64,000 nucleotides of DNA from Flammeovirgaceae bacterium 311 (GTDB lineage Bacteria > Bacteroidota > Bacteroidia > Cytophagales > Cyclobacteriaceae), in NCBI GenBank assembly GCA_000597885.1, contig CP004371.1, positions 2,124,501 through 2,188,500 on the forward strand. Direction: 5' to 3'. The translations under genes were made by a program, and so were the position numbers. Below are positions 45,534-54,517 of the stretch, piece after piece. Position 1 is the first letter of the stretch. Every line of letters begins with the position of its first letter. The notes below the pieces were generated by a model that did no database searches, was not told the origin of the DNA, and saw nothing but the letters and a program-made list of their open reading frames with translations.

Positions 45534-48029
45534 TTAACCCCGTCTCTTCACCCCCCTCACCGCTTCCGCAGTCCAGGGATCTTCGGGCCAGTGATGTTTG
45601 GGATAGCGGCCACGCAGATCTTTGCGTACGGCTGCATAGGTGTTTTGCCAGAAGCTGTGCAGGTCCTGCGTTACCTGCACAGGCCGGTAGCCAGGCGAAA
45701 GCAGGTGCAGCAGGACGCTTGTCCTACCCTCGTTAATGAGAGGAGTTTCCAGTAAGCCAAACATTTCCTGTAAACGGACTGCCAGTATGGGTGGGCTGCC
45801 GTCTGCTCTGTATGCCAGGCGGATGTGTGAACCTGTAGGCACCTCCAGAGTAAGGGGTGCCAACTGATCAAGCCGCTGCTGCAGCTCCCATGGAAGCGAC
45901 GACTGCAGGATTTGCAGGAGCTCCAGCCGCCTGAAATCATCCTGGCGGCGAACCACGCCCAGGTAGGGCATCAGCCACTGTTCCGGGCTTTGCAGCAGTG
46001 CCGGGAGGCTTACATCCGGCCAGGCTTCGCTACTACGCCAGCTGCGCAGGCTAAGTACCCGGGCCTGCCACTGCTTTACATCTTCTGTCCAGGAGAGCAG
46101 GTTTTCACCATCAGCTTTCACAGCACCACATAACAGCCGCAGCCGGTCTGCTTCCGGTATGCTGCCCAATGGCCTGCTTTCCAGAACCACGTCGCCTATG
46201 CGCAATTCCTTAATGGCTACCAGCTCTCCCCTGGCGCTGTCCCAGCCAATAACATCCTGCTCTTTTGCAAAAGCCAGTAAATCTTTGGGATTGATGGGTG
46301 CCGCCAGAAATATTTTACCCTCTCCTTTGCCCGCATCCATATGCGCAATAGCCAGCCATTGCTCGTTGCCAAGCGGATCGGCCTCCGGCAGCCTGGCAGC
46401 ACGTCCGCTGGCCAGCCTGTAGCGGTTGCCCGTATCCCGACGTGCAATACGCTCCGGATAAGCAGCAGCAATAAGCTTGCCTACCTCCTGATCGTTTACA
46501 GGATCTGTACCAGGCTGCGCCTTAAATATGCTGCACCAGTTTAGCACCAGCAACTCCACGCGTGAGAATCTACTACTTCCGGCAGCCCGCGATCTTCCGG
46601 AGGTGCGGGATCTGCGCAGGGCTTCCACCCTCAGGCTTAGGTCGGCGCCTGCTTCTTTTTGTAAAGGATCGCGTTCCTCCAGTAAAGCGGCTACATCTGC
46701 CGCCAGTGCTGCCACCCCTGCTGCCTCACCCTCGAGCAGCAGATGGGCCAGCCGCGGATGGGTAGGCAGCTGCAGCATTTTTCTGCCCTTTTCAGTAATA
46801 CGCCCCTCCTGCAGGGCATCCAGCTGCTGCAGCAGTTCCTGTGCGGCAGCTACAGCCCCTGCCGGGGGCGGGGTAACCCAGTTCAGGGAACGTGGGTCAG
46901 TAATGCCCCAGCCTGCTAACTCGAGCACCATGGGTGCCAGATCAGCTTCCAGGATTTCTGGCTGACGCTGGGGCAACAGGTGCTGATGCATGCCTTCGCT
47001 CCAAAGCCTGTAGGCAACACCGGGACCTAAACGGCCGGCACGGCCGGCACGCTGATCGGCTGTTGAGCGGGTTACCGCTTCTGTTTCCAGCCTGGTTAAG
47101 CCACTGCGTGGATCAAACCTTGGCACCCGGGAGTAGCCGCTGTCAATCACTATTCTGATACCTTCAATCGTTAAGCTCGTTTCGGCAATAGAGGTAGCCA
47201 GCACAACCTTTCTTCGCCCCTGCGGGTGCTGCAACAGCGCTGCCTGCTGCTCGGCCTGTGGCAAATCGCCATATAGCGGGTGCAGACTAAGTTCTGGGCA
47301 GGCTTCCTTCAGGCGTTCTTCTACCCTCTTTATTTCGCCGAGGCCTGGCAGAAATACCAGTACATCGCCCGCTTCCGCTTCCAGGGCTTTACGCACTGCC
47401 CGGTACACCTGTTGTGCGATAGCCTCTCCACCTGGGGTTCCCCGCTGCTCCTGCGGCAGGTACTGCAGATTGATAGGATACTGGCGGCCCTCGCTTTTTA
47501 AAACCGGGGCATTGCCCAGCATGCCTGAAAGTGCATTACCATCCAGCGTAGCCGACATGATGAGCAGGCGCAGATCATCGCGCAGCACAGACTGTACCTC
47601 CCGGCAAAGCGCCAGCGCCAGATCAGCATGCAGGCTGCGCTCGTGAAACTCATCAAAAATTACCAGGCCCACTCCCTCCAGGGTATTATCCTGCCCCAGC
47701 ATGCGGGTGAGAATCCCTTCTGTCAACACTTCCAGCTTTGTATCGCTCCCTACCCTGGTCTCGAAGCGCACCCTGTAGCCTACTATTTGCCCCACCCCTT
47801 CGTTCAGCAGGTAAGCCATCCGCTGGGCTACCGCCCTGGCTGCCAGCCGCCGCGGTTCCAGCATCAGTATCTTTTTTCCCTTCAGCCAGCTTTCTTCCAA
47901 TAGTTGCAGCGGCAGCACCGTACTCTTTCCCGCCCCGGGAGGTGCCTCCAAAATAAGGGTTGACTGGTTCAGGAAGCCCTTTTTCAGATCAGGAATAACA
48001 GATTGTATGGGATAATCACTCGCTGCCAT
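45534..48029 (-). CDS. hrpB: ATP-dependent helicase HrpB
   Basis: An 831-residue DEAH-type helicase. Motifs: Walker A APPGAGKST, the PRRLAARAVA (motif Ia), DEFHERS (motif II), SATLDG (III), and TSIAETSLTIEG and RSTADQRAGRAGR (V and VI), then the HA2/OB region and the HrpB C-terminal domain ending in PKHHWPEDPW. HrpB is thought to act on RNA; it is dispensable in E. coli. Motif II here is DEFH, as in HrpB proteins. It is convergent with mrpG and transcribed on its own; the ATG at 48029 is clear. Confidence 0.93.
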   Translation of the reverse strand: MAASDYPIQSVIPDLKKGFLNQSTLILEAPPGAGKSTVLPLQLLEESWLKGKKILMLEPRRLAARAVAQRMAYLLNEGVGQIVGYRVRFETRVGSDTKLEVLTEGILTRMLGQDNTLEGVGLVIFDEFHERSLHADLALALCREVQSVLRDDLRLLIMSATLDGNALSGMLGNAPVLKSEGRQYPINLQYLPQEQRGTPGGEAIAQQVYRAVRKALEAEAGDVLVFLPGLGEIKRVEERLKEACPELSLHPLYGDLPQAEQQAALLQHPQGRRKVVLATSIAETSLTIEGIRIVIDSGYSRVPRFDPRSGLTRLETEAVTRSTADQRAGRAGRLGPGVAYRLWSEGMHQHLLPQRQPEILEADLAPMVLELAGWGITDPRSLNWVTPPPAGAVAAAQELLQQLDALQEGRITEKGRKMLQLPTHPRLAHLLLEGEAAGVAALAADVAALLEERDPLQKEAGADLSLRVEALRRSRTSGRSRAAGSSRFSRVELLVLNWCSIFKAQPGTDPVNDQEVGKLIAAAYPERIARRDTGNRYRLASGRAARLPEADPLGNEQWLAIAHMDAGKGEGKIFLAAPINPKDLLAFAKEQDVIGWDSARGELVAIKELRIGDVVLESRPLGSIPEADRLRLLCGAVKADGENLLSWTEDVKQWQARVLSLRSWRSSEAWPDVSLPALLQSPEQWLMPYLGVVRRQDDFRRLELLQILQSSLPWELQQRLDQLAPLTLEVPTGSHIRLAYRADGSPPILAVRLQEMFGLLETPLINEGRTSVLLHLLSPGYRPVQVTQDLHSFWQNTYAAVRKDLRGRYPKHHWPEDPWTAEAVRGVKRRG

Positions 48030-48278
48030 AAGGTGGTTAATATATATTTTAACCGTTCAAAAAAGCACCAAAATAACAACCTAAACTATAAGTCAAAAGC
48101 TGTATTTCGTTTAAGAAAAAAAGCAATTTAAGCACTTAAGCTTAAAATCTTTGTGGATCCTAATGTATTTTAGGTTTACTTTAGTGCTCAGGTATTTATC
48201 AACAGCCAATTACTAACCTTTCATTTGTGAGGAGGGGTTAAATTTTTACAGCACACTTTTTAGTATTTCAAGCGTTTT

Positions 48279-49088
48279 ATGAAAAAAATCGCTTTAAAAT
48301 ATTCTTCTCTCTATTTCATCATAGGTATTTTTCTGGTGGTGATAAGCAGTTACCTGGCCAATTTACTGGGCAATTATACTTCTACTCTTGCTGGTGAGAT
48401 AGCCCGGGGCTTTTTTCTGATTACTGCATCCTCTTTTTTGCTGTATCAGATTGTACTTCAGGCGTATAAAAGTATCAACGAGAACAAAAACCAATACAAA
48501 CGGCTGTTTGAGGAAAACCCAAACCCCATGTGGGTGTATGATGTTGAAACGCTTAGAATCTTGGCTGTGAATCAGGCAGCCATGCATACGTACGGATATA
48601 GTGAAGAAGAATTTCTCAGGCTCTCGCTTTTACAGTTACGCCCCGGCAGTGAGCATCAAAAGCTTTTGGACAATATAAAAATGGACTCGCCTATCTATTC
48701 CAACAGTGGTACCTGGCTGCACATGCGCAAGAACGGCGAAGTTTTCTTTGTTAGTATTTTTAGTCACAGAACCCAATTTAATAAAAAAAGAGCACGGCTG
48801 GTTCTGGCCCTGGATATTAACGACAGGCTGGTTGCCGAAAAACGCATTCTGGCCCAGAACGAGCGACTGCGGGAAATTGCCCACTTGCAGTCGCATAATG
48901 TACGACGCCCCGTTGCCAGCATTCTGGGCCTCATCAATTTGTTCGACAAGCGTGATCCGACAAATGAGGTGAATGGGGTTGTGATAGAAAAGCTGGATGT
49001 GGTATGTAAGGAGCTGGATCTCACCATTCATGAAATTGTAGAAAAAACATACGAACTGGAAGTTGAGAACCGGGATTTACCCCAGTAA
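48279..49088 (+). CDS. membrane PAS protein with a kinase-like DHp helix but no ATPase domain
   Basis: A 269-residue protein. Two membrane segments (about 12-30 and 42-60), a PAS domain (about 72-185; NPMWVYDVETLRILAVNQAAMHTYGYSEEEF), then a DHp-like helix with LREIAHLQSHNVRRPVASILGLINLF, where the His would be the phospho-acceptor, and a second helix. The protein ends where the ATP-binding domain should start. Such short forms occur in this phylum and may be phosphorylated by another kinase or act as regulators. It is transcribed alone, ahead of the TerC-family gene, with no response regulator alongside. Confidence 0.75.
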   Translation: MKKIALKYSSLYFIIGIFLVVISSYLANLLGNYTSTLAGEIARGFFLITASSFLLYQIVLQAYKSINENKNQYKRLFEENPNPMWVYDVETLRILAVNQAAMHTYGYSEEEFLRLSLLQLRPGSEHQKLLDNIKMDSPIYSNSGTWLHMRKNGEVFFVSIFSHRTQFNKKRARLVLALDINDRLVAEKRILAQNERLREIAHLQSHNVRRPVASILGLINLFDKRDPTNEVNGVVIEKLDVVCKELDLTIHEIVEKTYELEVENRDLPQ

Positions 49089-49246
49089 CTAACCCCTGCG
49101 CCCCCTGCTGGCATAAACAACCTTAGCCTGCATTGAAGCCAGCCAGCCAACGGCTATGCACAGGGACCTGACCAGCAGAATCAGAGCCTTTTTTTGTTGT
49201 ATTGCCTTTTTTATTACAAGGACCGTTAGCGCCTATCTCTTTTATC

Positions 49247-49254
49247 TATCTTTG
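49247..49254 (+). promoter_or_regulatory. candidate -7 box of the TerC-family gene
   Basis: TATCTTTG matches the Bacteroidota -7 consensus TAnnTTTG and lies 17 bases before the start codon. The -33 side is weak, so this is tentative. Confidence 0.4.
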
Positions 49255-49271
49255 GTTTTTACCGTAAATAG

Positions 49272-50312
49272 ATGGAATTAATCGTTTGGGCAATCTTTAT
49301 TGCTTTGATTCTTGGCCTGCTGGCGCTGGATTTAGGAGTATTTCATAAGAATCCTCAGAAAATCACTTACAAAGATGCATTCTACTGGACACTGGTTTGG
49401 GTGGGGCTTGCTGTGGTATTTGGCGGCTTTGTTTACTATGCCTATGACACCAACTGGCTGGGTGTTAACACCCGTGGGTTAAGCGGTACGGAAGCAACCA
49501 TTCACTACTACACCGGCTATCTGATAGAAAAATCGCTAAGCCTGGATAATATTTTTGTGATTGCCATGGTGTTTGCTTACTTTAAAATACCACCACGCTA
49601 TCAGCACGAAGTATTATTCTGGGGCATTATCGGTGCCATGGTTTTCAGGGCGATCATGATTGTGGTGGGCACTACTGTTATCGAAACCTTCCACTGGACT
49701 ACCTACCTGTTTGGTGCGCTGCTGATTTACTCTGCAGTGCGTATGCTCTCAGTTGATGAAGAAAATACAGACTTCAGCAAAAATCCACTCTTAAGGCTGC
49801 TGACAAAAATATACCCTGTTGACTGGCAGTACGAAGGCCAGAAGTTCTTTATCAGCATTAACGGTGTTAAAACGGCTACAGTGCTTTTTGTAGCCCTGGT
49901 GGTGGTAGAGTTTACAGATATCTTCTTTGCCATAGACTCTATTCCGGCCATTTTTGCCGTTACAACAGATCCCTTCCTGGTATTTACCTCCAATGTATTT
50001 GCTATTCTGGGCCTGCGTACCCTTTATTTCTTTCTGGCAAACTTCCTGGATCGCTTTGCTTACATAAAGTACAGCCTTGTGTTTATCCTGGGGTTTGTAG
50101 GTGTTAAAATGATGCTTGCCAACCACTATAAATTTCCCACCTATGCCTCGCTGGTCATTATTACCGGTATGCTGGTAGCAGGTGTAATAGCCTCTATGAT
50201 TGCCAACAAATCTAATAATGCCGCTGGCAATACTGCCAGCCTGTCTGAAAAAGACACTAACACAGAGGCCGCTGTAGAACTTGAGGAAAAAAGAGTAGAA
50301 GAAACCGCATAA
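49272..50312 (+). CDS. TerC-family membrane protein
   Basis: A 346-residue protein with nine or so membrane segments and the TerC/Alx signatures: LALDLGVFHK near the N-terminus, EKSLSLDNIFV near residue 80 and VVVEFTDIFFAIDSIPAIFAVT near residue 200. These Asp residues within the membrane are thought to bind metal, and relatives (Alx, MeeF/MeeY) export manganese or help load metals on secreted proteins. Despite the name, tellurite resistance is not implied. The C-terminal 30 residues are charged. No yybP-ykoY-type riboswitch was recognised upstream. It appears to be single. Confidence 0.88.
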   Translation: MELIVWAIFIALILGLLALDLGVFHKNPQKITYKDAFYWTLVWVGLAVVFGGFVYYAYDTNWLGVNTRGLSGTEATIHYYTGYLIEKSLSLDNIFVIAMVFAYFKIPPRYQHEVLFWGIIGAMVFRAIMIVVGTTVIETFHWTTYLFGALLIYSAVRMLSVDEENTDFSKNPLLRLLTKIYPVDWQYEGQKFFISINGVKTATVLFVALVVVEFTDIFFAIDSIPAIFAVTTDPFLVFTSNVFAILGLRTLYFFLANFLDRFAYIKYSLVFILGFVGVKMMLANHYKFPTYASLVIITGMLVAGVIASMIANKSNNAAGNTASLSEKDTNTEAAVELEEKRVEETA

Positions 50313-50338
50313 ACACACTAAGGCTATCTACTAAAGCA

Positions 50339-50383
50339 AGGGTTGCCCGGCGAGAAGACCTTTTTTTCCTGCCGGGCAACCCT
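50339..50383. terminator. strong hairpin after the TerC-family gene
   Basis: Perfect 13-base stem AGGGTTGCCCGGC (50339-50351) and GCCGGGCAACCCT (50371-50383); the T-run lies in the loop, none follows. It sits between convergent genes and may stop transcripts from both sides. Confidence 0.55.
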
Positions 50384-50397
50384 CGCTATGCAGAGCT

Positions 50398-50439
50398 GTG
50401 GAGCTACCGTAGTGGAACTACCGTAGTGGAGCTACCGTA
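50398..50439. repeat. three tandem 14-bp repeats
   Basis: GTGGAGCTACCGTA, GTGGAACTACCGTA, GTGGAGCTACCGTA at 50398-50411, 50412-50425 and 50426-50439. The last copy includes the stop codon of the convergent DUF3820 gene. Confidence 0.85.
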
Positions 50440-50647
50440 AAGGCTTCAGCAGGTATTCCAGTCCGTTGGATTTTATCTCATAGGTAAGGGCCAGCTGCTC
50501 ACCCAGCTTGCCGGGGGGAAAGCCTTTCTTTTTAAACCAAAGCAGGTAATCTTCGGGCAGATCTATTAATTTTTGCCCTTTATATTTACCAAATGGCATT
50601 TGCGCTTTTACCAGTTCCAGTAAGATGGTGTGATCAGAAGATTGCAT
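50432..50647 (-). CDS. DUF3820 family protein
   Basis: A 71-residue protein with the family pattern MPFGKYKGQKLIDLPEDYLLWF followed by a GFPPGKLGEQLA loop. The GKYKG segment is shared with exonuclease-linked DUF3820 domains; its function is unknown. The ATG at 50647 is taken as start; a TTG two codons earlier is possible. Its stop codon lies in the last of three 14-base tandem repeats, so these form its 3' flank. Transcribed alone on the minus strand. Confidence 0.8.
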   Translation of the reverse strand: MQSSDHTILLELVKAQMPFGKYKGQKLIDLPEDYLLWFKKKGFPPGKLGEQLALTYEIKSNGLEYLLKPLR

Positions 50648-50783
50648 CTGCAAATATAGAAATAGGGCTTAAATCTTAGCCTCTTTTAGAAAAACCTATT
50701 TCTTTGTAAAAATTATTCCAGAACTGGAAGTGATTTATGCTGAAGCTTATATATTTGAATGATTTGTTTCATTTCCATTCACC

Positions 50784-51227
50784 ATGAAAGACAAAAATAT
50801 TTATTTAGAGAAAGGAGTCGGTAAACTAGAATTTGGCCTGTCAGAAGATGATGTAAAACAAATACTGGGTCAGCCTGACGAAATAGACACCATGGAACAT
50901 GAAGATGGTACTACCAGTCTTCATTTAATGTACTACGATATAGGCCTGTATTTAAGCTTTGATTCTGAAGACGATTTCACGCTTAGTGACATTGAAATTG
51001 ACAGTGATGATTTTGTGCTGGATAATGTAATCCGGGTGGGAAGCAGCAAAGACGAGTTGCTTATTTACCTGAAAAGAAAAGGCTATACCGATCCTTATGT
51101 AGAAGATGTTTCTACTGACGAAGATCCGGATATGGAGTTGATTGCAATTGATGAGATAGGTGTTAATTTCTGGTTGCAGGAAGGCGAAATCAACAGCATA
51201 CAGGTAAGCCCGGCTGATAATTGTTAA
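50784..51227 (+). CDS. acidic protein of unknown function
   Basis: A 147-residue, strongly acidic cytoplasmic protein with no signal peptide. It shows two similar-looking alpha/beta halves, each starting with a glycine turn and a helix: VGKLEFGLSEDDVKQILGQPDEI (about residues 12-34) and VIRVGSSKDELLIYLKRKGY (about 81-100), a design that recalls BamE-like folds and some immunity proteins. No toxin gene is beside it, so an immunity role is unsupported. A strong terminator follows 60 bases after the stop, which favours a real, single-gene unit. Confidence 0.6.
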   Translation: MKDKNIYLEKGVGKLEFGLSEDDVKQILGQPDEIDTMEHEDGTTSLHLMYYDIGLYLSFDSEDDFTLSDIEIDSDDFVLDNVIRVGSSKDELLIYLKRKGYTDPYVEDVSTDEDPDMELIAIDEIGVNFWLQEGEINSIQVSPADNC

Positions 51228-51287
51228 TTTAGAGCAAAAGTGGAAATCCTGTTAAAGGATTAAAATAAAAATATAATTGCATAAACG

Positions 51288-51337
51288 GGCTATGTACTGT
51301 AAGAACTTGTCAGACAGTACATAGCCTTGTTTTTTTC
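51288..51337 (+). terminator. terminator after the acidic protein gene
   Basis: Perfect 13-base stem GGCTATGTACTGT (51288-51300) and ACAGTACATAGCC (51314-51326), followed by TTG and seven T. Confidence 0.88.
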
Positions 51338-51435
51338 TTACAGCCTATTTTTTGCTTATAGCTTTATTAGTATCAGCAGCTGTATGACAGGCTGCTGCAG
51401 TGGTAACAGCCCAAAGCACCAGCCACCTGCAAGAT

Positions 51436-52662
51436 CTATTTTCGCCTGATGGCTTCCACGGGATCCAGACGGGATGCACGCAGCGCCGGGTAGGTGCCGA
51501 AGACCACGCCCAGCACAAGGGCCAGGCCCGCTACCAGCAGCAGGGTGCTAAGGGTAAAAGCTACTTCAAAAGGAGCTTTTGAAAAGTGCTGAATAATGGG
51601 CACCGCCGCCATAGCCCCTAATATCCCTAAAATTAGTCCCAGCAGACTGCCAAAGCCGGCTACCGTCACTGATTCTGACAGGAACTGCAGCACGATATCA
51701 CGTTTTTTAGCGCCTGTTGCTTTTCTAATGCCAATCTCAACTGTACGCTCGGTTACGGAGATCAGCAGCACATTCATAATACCTATACCACCCACCAGCA
51801 CCGCTATTCCTGTTATAAAACCCATCACTAGTTTAAAGATCATAAAACCCTGCGCCATCTGCTCCAGCCGGAATTCGTTGGTGATAACCGTAAAGTCATC
51901 GTCCTGCCGGGCCAGATTTGCATTTATCCAAGCTTCAATCTCCTCCTTCAGGCGGCCAACCTCCTCCACATCTTTTGCTTCTACCACTACCCGCGGCGGG
52001 TCCTTTCGTAATTCGTCTTCGCTAAAAAAGGTGATGGGCACAATGGCCAGGGAAATGTCCTGTGCTTCGCCCTTTACCACCCCTATTACCTGAAGCTTCC
52101 TGTTTTGCACTTCCAGGCTGCGTCCTATTGCAGCACCGGGCTGGCTGGTGCCGCTTAACTTTTTTGCCAGTACATCTGTGAGGATTACCACATTGCTATT
52201 TTGCACAAGCTCCTCCTGCCGAAACAGGCGCCCTGCCTGCAACTCCACCTTTGGCGCCACTTCTGCCACGGTGCCTGATAGCACAATACCCAGGGAGGTG
52301 CCACTGTCGGGCAACTGGATCAGCTGGGGCGTATTTTTGATCAGATAGCCTGTAGCCCTATAGCTGAAGCTCTTTTCCATCTTTTCCAGCTGCTCGAGGG
52401 TAAAGTACCCCCATTCCTCCTTGTTCATGCGAACGCCGTCTACAATTTTGGAGGTATTGGTTTGGATCATGATGGTATGCAAGCTGCTGGTAGAAGAGAT
52501 CTGCTCCCGGGCATACTTTTCAATGCCATCGATAAAGGAAAGAATAGCAACCAGTGCTGCCACACCTATGACGATGCCCAATACAGAAAGGAGGGTATGC
52601 AGCAAATTAGCCCTGATGTTCTGCAGGGCCAGGACAAAGGAAATGCCAATCATTTTAAGCAT
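51436..52662 (-). CDS. MacB/FtsX-type ABC transporter permease
   Basis: A 408-residue protein with a MacB-like layout: membrane segment near residues 20-45, a large periplasmic domain (about 50-270, MacB_PCD), then three membrane segments in an FtsX block (about 280-395; LVGGIGIMNVLLISVTERTVEIGIRKATGAKKRDI). It ends SRLDPVEAIRRK, as usual for this family. It would work with an ATPase and a membrane-fusion protein, but neither is next to it, so the partners must be elsewhere or it belongs to a lolCDE-like or antimicrobial-efflux set. Start at ATG 52662. Confidence 0.85.
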   Translation of the reverse strand: MLKMIGISFVLALQNIRANLLHTLLSVLGIVIGVAALVAILSFIDGIEKYAREQISSTSSLHTIMIQTNTSKIVDGVRMNKEEWGYFTLEQLEKMEKSFSYRATGYLIKNTPQLIQLPDSGTSLGIVLSGTVAEVAPKVELQAGRLFRQEELVQNSNVVILTDVLAKKLSGTSQPGAAIGRSLEVQNRKLQVIGVVKGEAQDISLAIVPITFFSEDELRKDPPRVVVEAKDVEEVGRLKEEIEAWINANLARQDDDFTVITNEFRLEQMAQGFMIFKLVMGFITGIAVLVGGIGIMNVLLISVTERTVEIGIRKATGAKKRDIVLQFLSESVTVAGFGSLLGLILGILGAMAAVPIIQHFSKAPFEVAFTLSTLLLVAGLALVLGVVFGTYPALRASRLDPVEAIRRK

Positions 52663-52910
52663 GGGGCAGGAGGAAAAGATCAGTTACAGGAAGTAACAAA
52701 AGGTTTTATTCCCTATCAATCTACTTTATACCAGCGGTTGCAGGTAGAGCTAAAAGGGGCATTGCTCCTTTGCACTGCTGATAAGAACGGCATCGCTGCC
52801 ATTTTCATAGATAAGCGCCTCATAACAACGCCCCCTTGCCAATACCCAACTGCTTTCAAAGAGATGTATAACGGCTGCCTCACAACTAGTACCACTATTT
52901 TATGCAGGGC

Positions 52911-53633
52911 TTAGTTGAGGTTGAGGCCGAGGGTGAGTCCTACCCATGGCTCACCCTGGTATATCCATATTTTGCGGTTACCATCCAGCAGGTAATCAAC
53001 CCCTACCCCCAGGCCAAAGGTAAAACTATTCACCCCCACCATTACAGCCAGGCCGTTCATCCAGGCAATGCCATCATACTCTCCCGGGTACTGGTCGTTG
53101 GTTACCCAGGGATTGATGGGCTCCACTCCTATACCGGTGAAATATCCAAGGCTGTAGCCAAAGTGATCTATTTTGCGATCTGCGATACCCAGGGGGGTAG
53201 GCTCGTAGGAGATTCTGTAGCGATCGGTGCGGTAGCCGGCATAAAGAGCGCCGTTAAACTGGGTGTTGAGCTGGCGGGGCGCCCCTGCTGTCTTAGCCCG
53301 GTATTTTAAAGGAATGGCCAATACGTCCAAGTCAAAAGAATATTCGTGCAGGGTGTAAGTGTCGGGAAGCGTGTCCCTCTTTGATTTGGGAAACAGTAAA
53401 GCTGTTCTGCCGGATGTATCAGGAACAGAGCGCCCCCCCTGCCTCACAAGCGGAAAGGCGACCAGGGTATCTTCATTTGCATATACATACACCCTGCGGT
53501 CTGCCCCACCCTCTTCCCGGGCTTTGTAATAGCCATTATTTAGTTCAAACTTGGCATTTTCGCTGAAGCTCTTACAGGCACACATCAGCAAAAGTAAAAA
53601 TATACCAGGTACATAAGTCTTTCTGGTTATCAT
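52911..53633 (-). CDS. lipoprotein of unknown function
   Basis: A 240-residue protein with a lipoprotein signal (LMCAC, Cys20). The rest is beta-rich with a repeated G-Y pattern towards the end (GYSLGYFTGIG, TFGLGVGVDYLLDG, GLTLGLNLN), which suggests a small beta-barrel or an outer-membrane-associated fold. I recognise no family. The ATG at 53633 is preferred to a TTG three codons earlier. It lies 248 bases upstream of the MacB-like permease on the same strand, too far to claim a shared operon, and 220 bases from hslV. Confidence 0.6.
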   Translation of the reverse strand: MITRKTYVPGIFLLLLMCACKSFSENAKFELNNGYYKAREEGGADRRVYVYANEDTLVAFPLVRQGGRSVPDTSGRTALLFPKSKRDTLPDTYTLHEYSFDLDVLAIPLKYRAKTAGAPRQLNTQFNGALYAGYRTDRYRISYEPTPLGIADRKIDHFGYSLGYFTGIGVEPINPWVTNDQYPGEYDGIAWMNGLAVMVGVNSFTFGLGVGVDYLLDGNRKIWIYQGEPWVGLTLGLNLN

Positions 53634-53784
53634 CAGAAGCAATTTAATGGTAGCTGCACATGATAAATTAAGTAGCCAGAGGCAGTGGATGTTTATCCCG
53701 AATGAATTTTATACGGTGGAAAATACATAATCTGAGGATGGTCATCCAGTTCAGAATCGCTCTTTATTGCTATACAGAGGCAAT

Positions 53785-53814
53785 AAAAAACCGCCATTCA
53801 GTAAAGAATGGCGG
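53785..53814 (-). terminator. terminator of hslV
   Basis: Stem CCGCCATTC (53791-53799) with GAATGGCGG (53806-53814) and a T-run on the minus strand (A-run 53785-53790). Confidence 0.85.
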
Positions 53815-53864
53815 CTTACTTCAACAAAGTTTTGTGCTCCTGCAAATCCAATGCAGCTGTAGCA

Positions 53865-54413
53865 TTAATTTGCCTCTACCTCTTCTATCACCAAATTATG
53901 GTTGGTGTAGATACAGATATCGGCAGCTACATGGAGGGATTCTTCTACCATCTGGCGGGCATCAAGCTTCTCGCCTGCATGCTTCTTGAGTGCAACCGCA
54001 GCCGCATTGGCATACATGCTTCCGGAGCCAATGGTGGCAATGCCATTTTCCGGCTCCAGCACATCACCCGTTCCGCTGATGATGAGCACCTCGTCTTTAT
54101 CGCAGGCAATCATCATGGCTTCCAGCTTGCGCAGGTAACGGTCGGTACGCCAGTCTTTGGCCAGCTCAATGGCAGCCCGTTTTAAATTGCCGCCATAGCT
54201 GTTGAGTTTCTCATCGAACTTCTCCAGCAACGAAAAGGCATCGGCAGTAGAACCGGCAAAGCCAACTACTACCTTACCGCCCTGCAGGCTCCGTATTTTC
54301 TTTACGTTTCCTTTGGCTACAGTATTTCCCATCGTGGCCTGTCCATCGGCCCCAATGGCTACCTTGCCATTATGTTTTATAGCACAAACGGTGGTGCTTC
54401 TTATTTTGGTCAT
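53865..54413 (-). CDS. hslV: ATP-dependent protease subunit HslV
   Basis: A 182-residue proteasome-type peptidase. After a short prosequence the catalytic Thr7 begins TTVCAIKHNGKVAIGADGQATMG, and the fold ends in the ICIYTNHNLVIEEV strand. It forms the double-ring core that works with the HslU unfoldase; hslU is not beside it here. Start ATG 54413 gives the usual six-residue prosequence. A terminator follows on the minus strand. Confidence 0.93.
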   Translation of the reverse strand: MTKIRSTTVCAIKHNGKVAIGADGQATMGNTVAKGNVKKIRSLQGGKVVVGFAGSTADAFSLLEKFDEKLNSYGGNLKRAAIELAKDWRTDRYLRKLEAMMIACDKDEVLIISGTGDVLEPENGIATIGSGSMYANAAAVALKKHAGEKLDARQMVEESLHVAADICIYTNHNLVIEEVEAN

Positions 54414-54428
54414 GTTAAAAAGTATTGG

Positions 54429-54508
54429 GGTATGAGCTATGGGCTATGAAGTTTGAGGTTTCTGTTATCGCCAGCGATATCACTTCCTCAAACCTCAAAC
54501 CTCATACC
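54429..54508. repeat. long interrupted inverted repeat between hslV and the E2 gene
   Basis: Arms GGTATGAG (54429-54436) and GTTTGAGGTTT (54451-54461) pair with AAACCTCAAAC (54490-54500) and CTCATACC (54501-54508), leaving a 14-base bulge and a 28-base loop. The right arm sits inside a run of CTCAAAC-like units (54487-54515) next to the end of the E2 gene. It probably acts as its terminator or 3' stabilising structure. Confidence 0.6.
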
Positions 54509-54517
54509 TCACACCCA

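Noticed and set aside
49089-49271. yybP-ykoY manganese riboswitch before the TerC-family gene
   Set aside because: The spacer has no recognisable conserved riboswitch core.
50784-51227. Immunity protein of a toxin system
   Set aside because: The acidic fold would fit, but no toxin gene or polymorphic-toxin marker is next to it.
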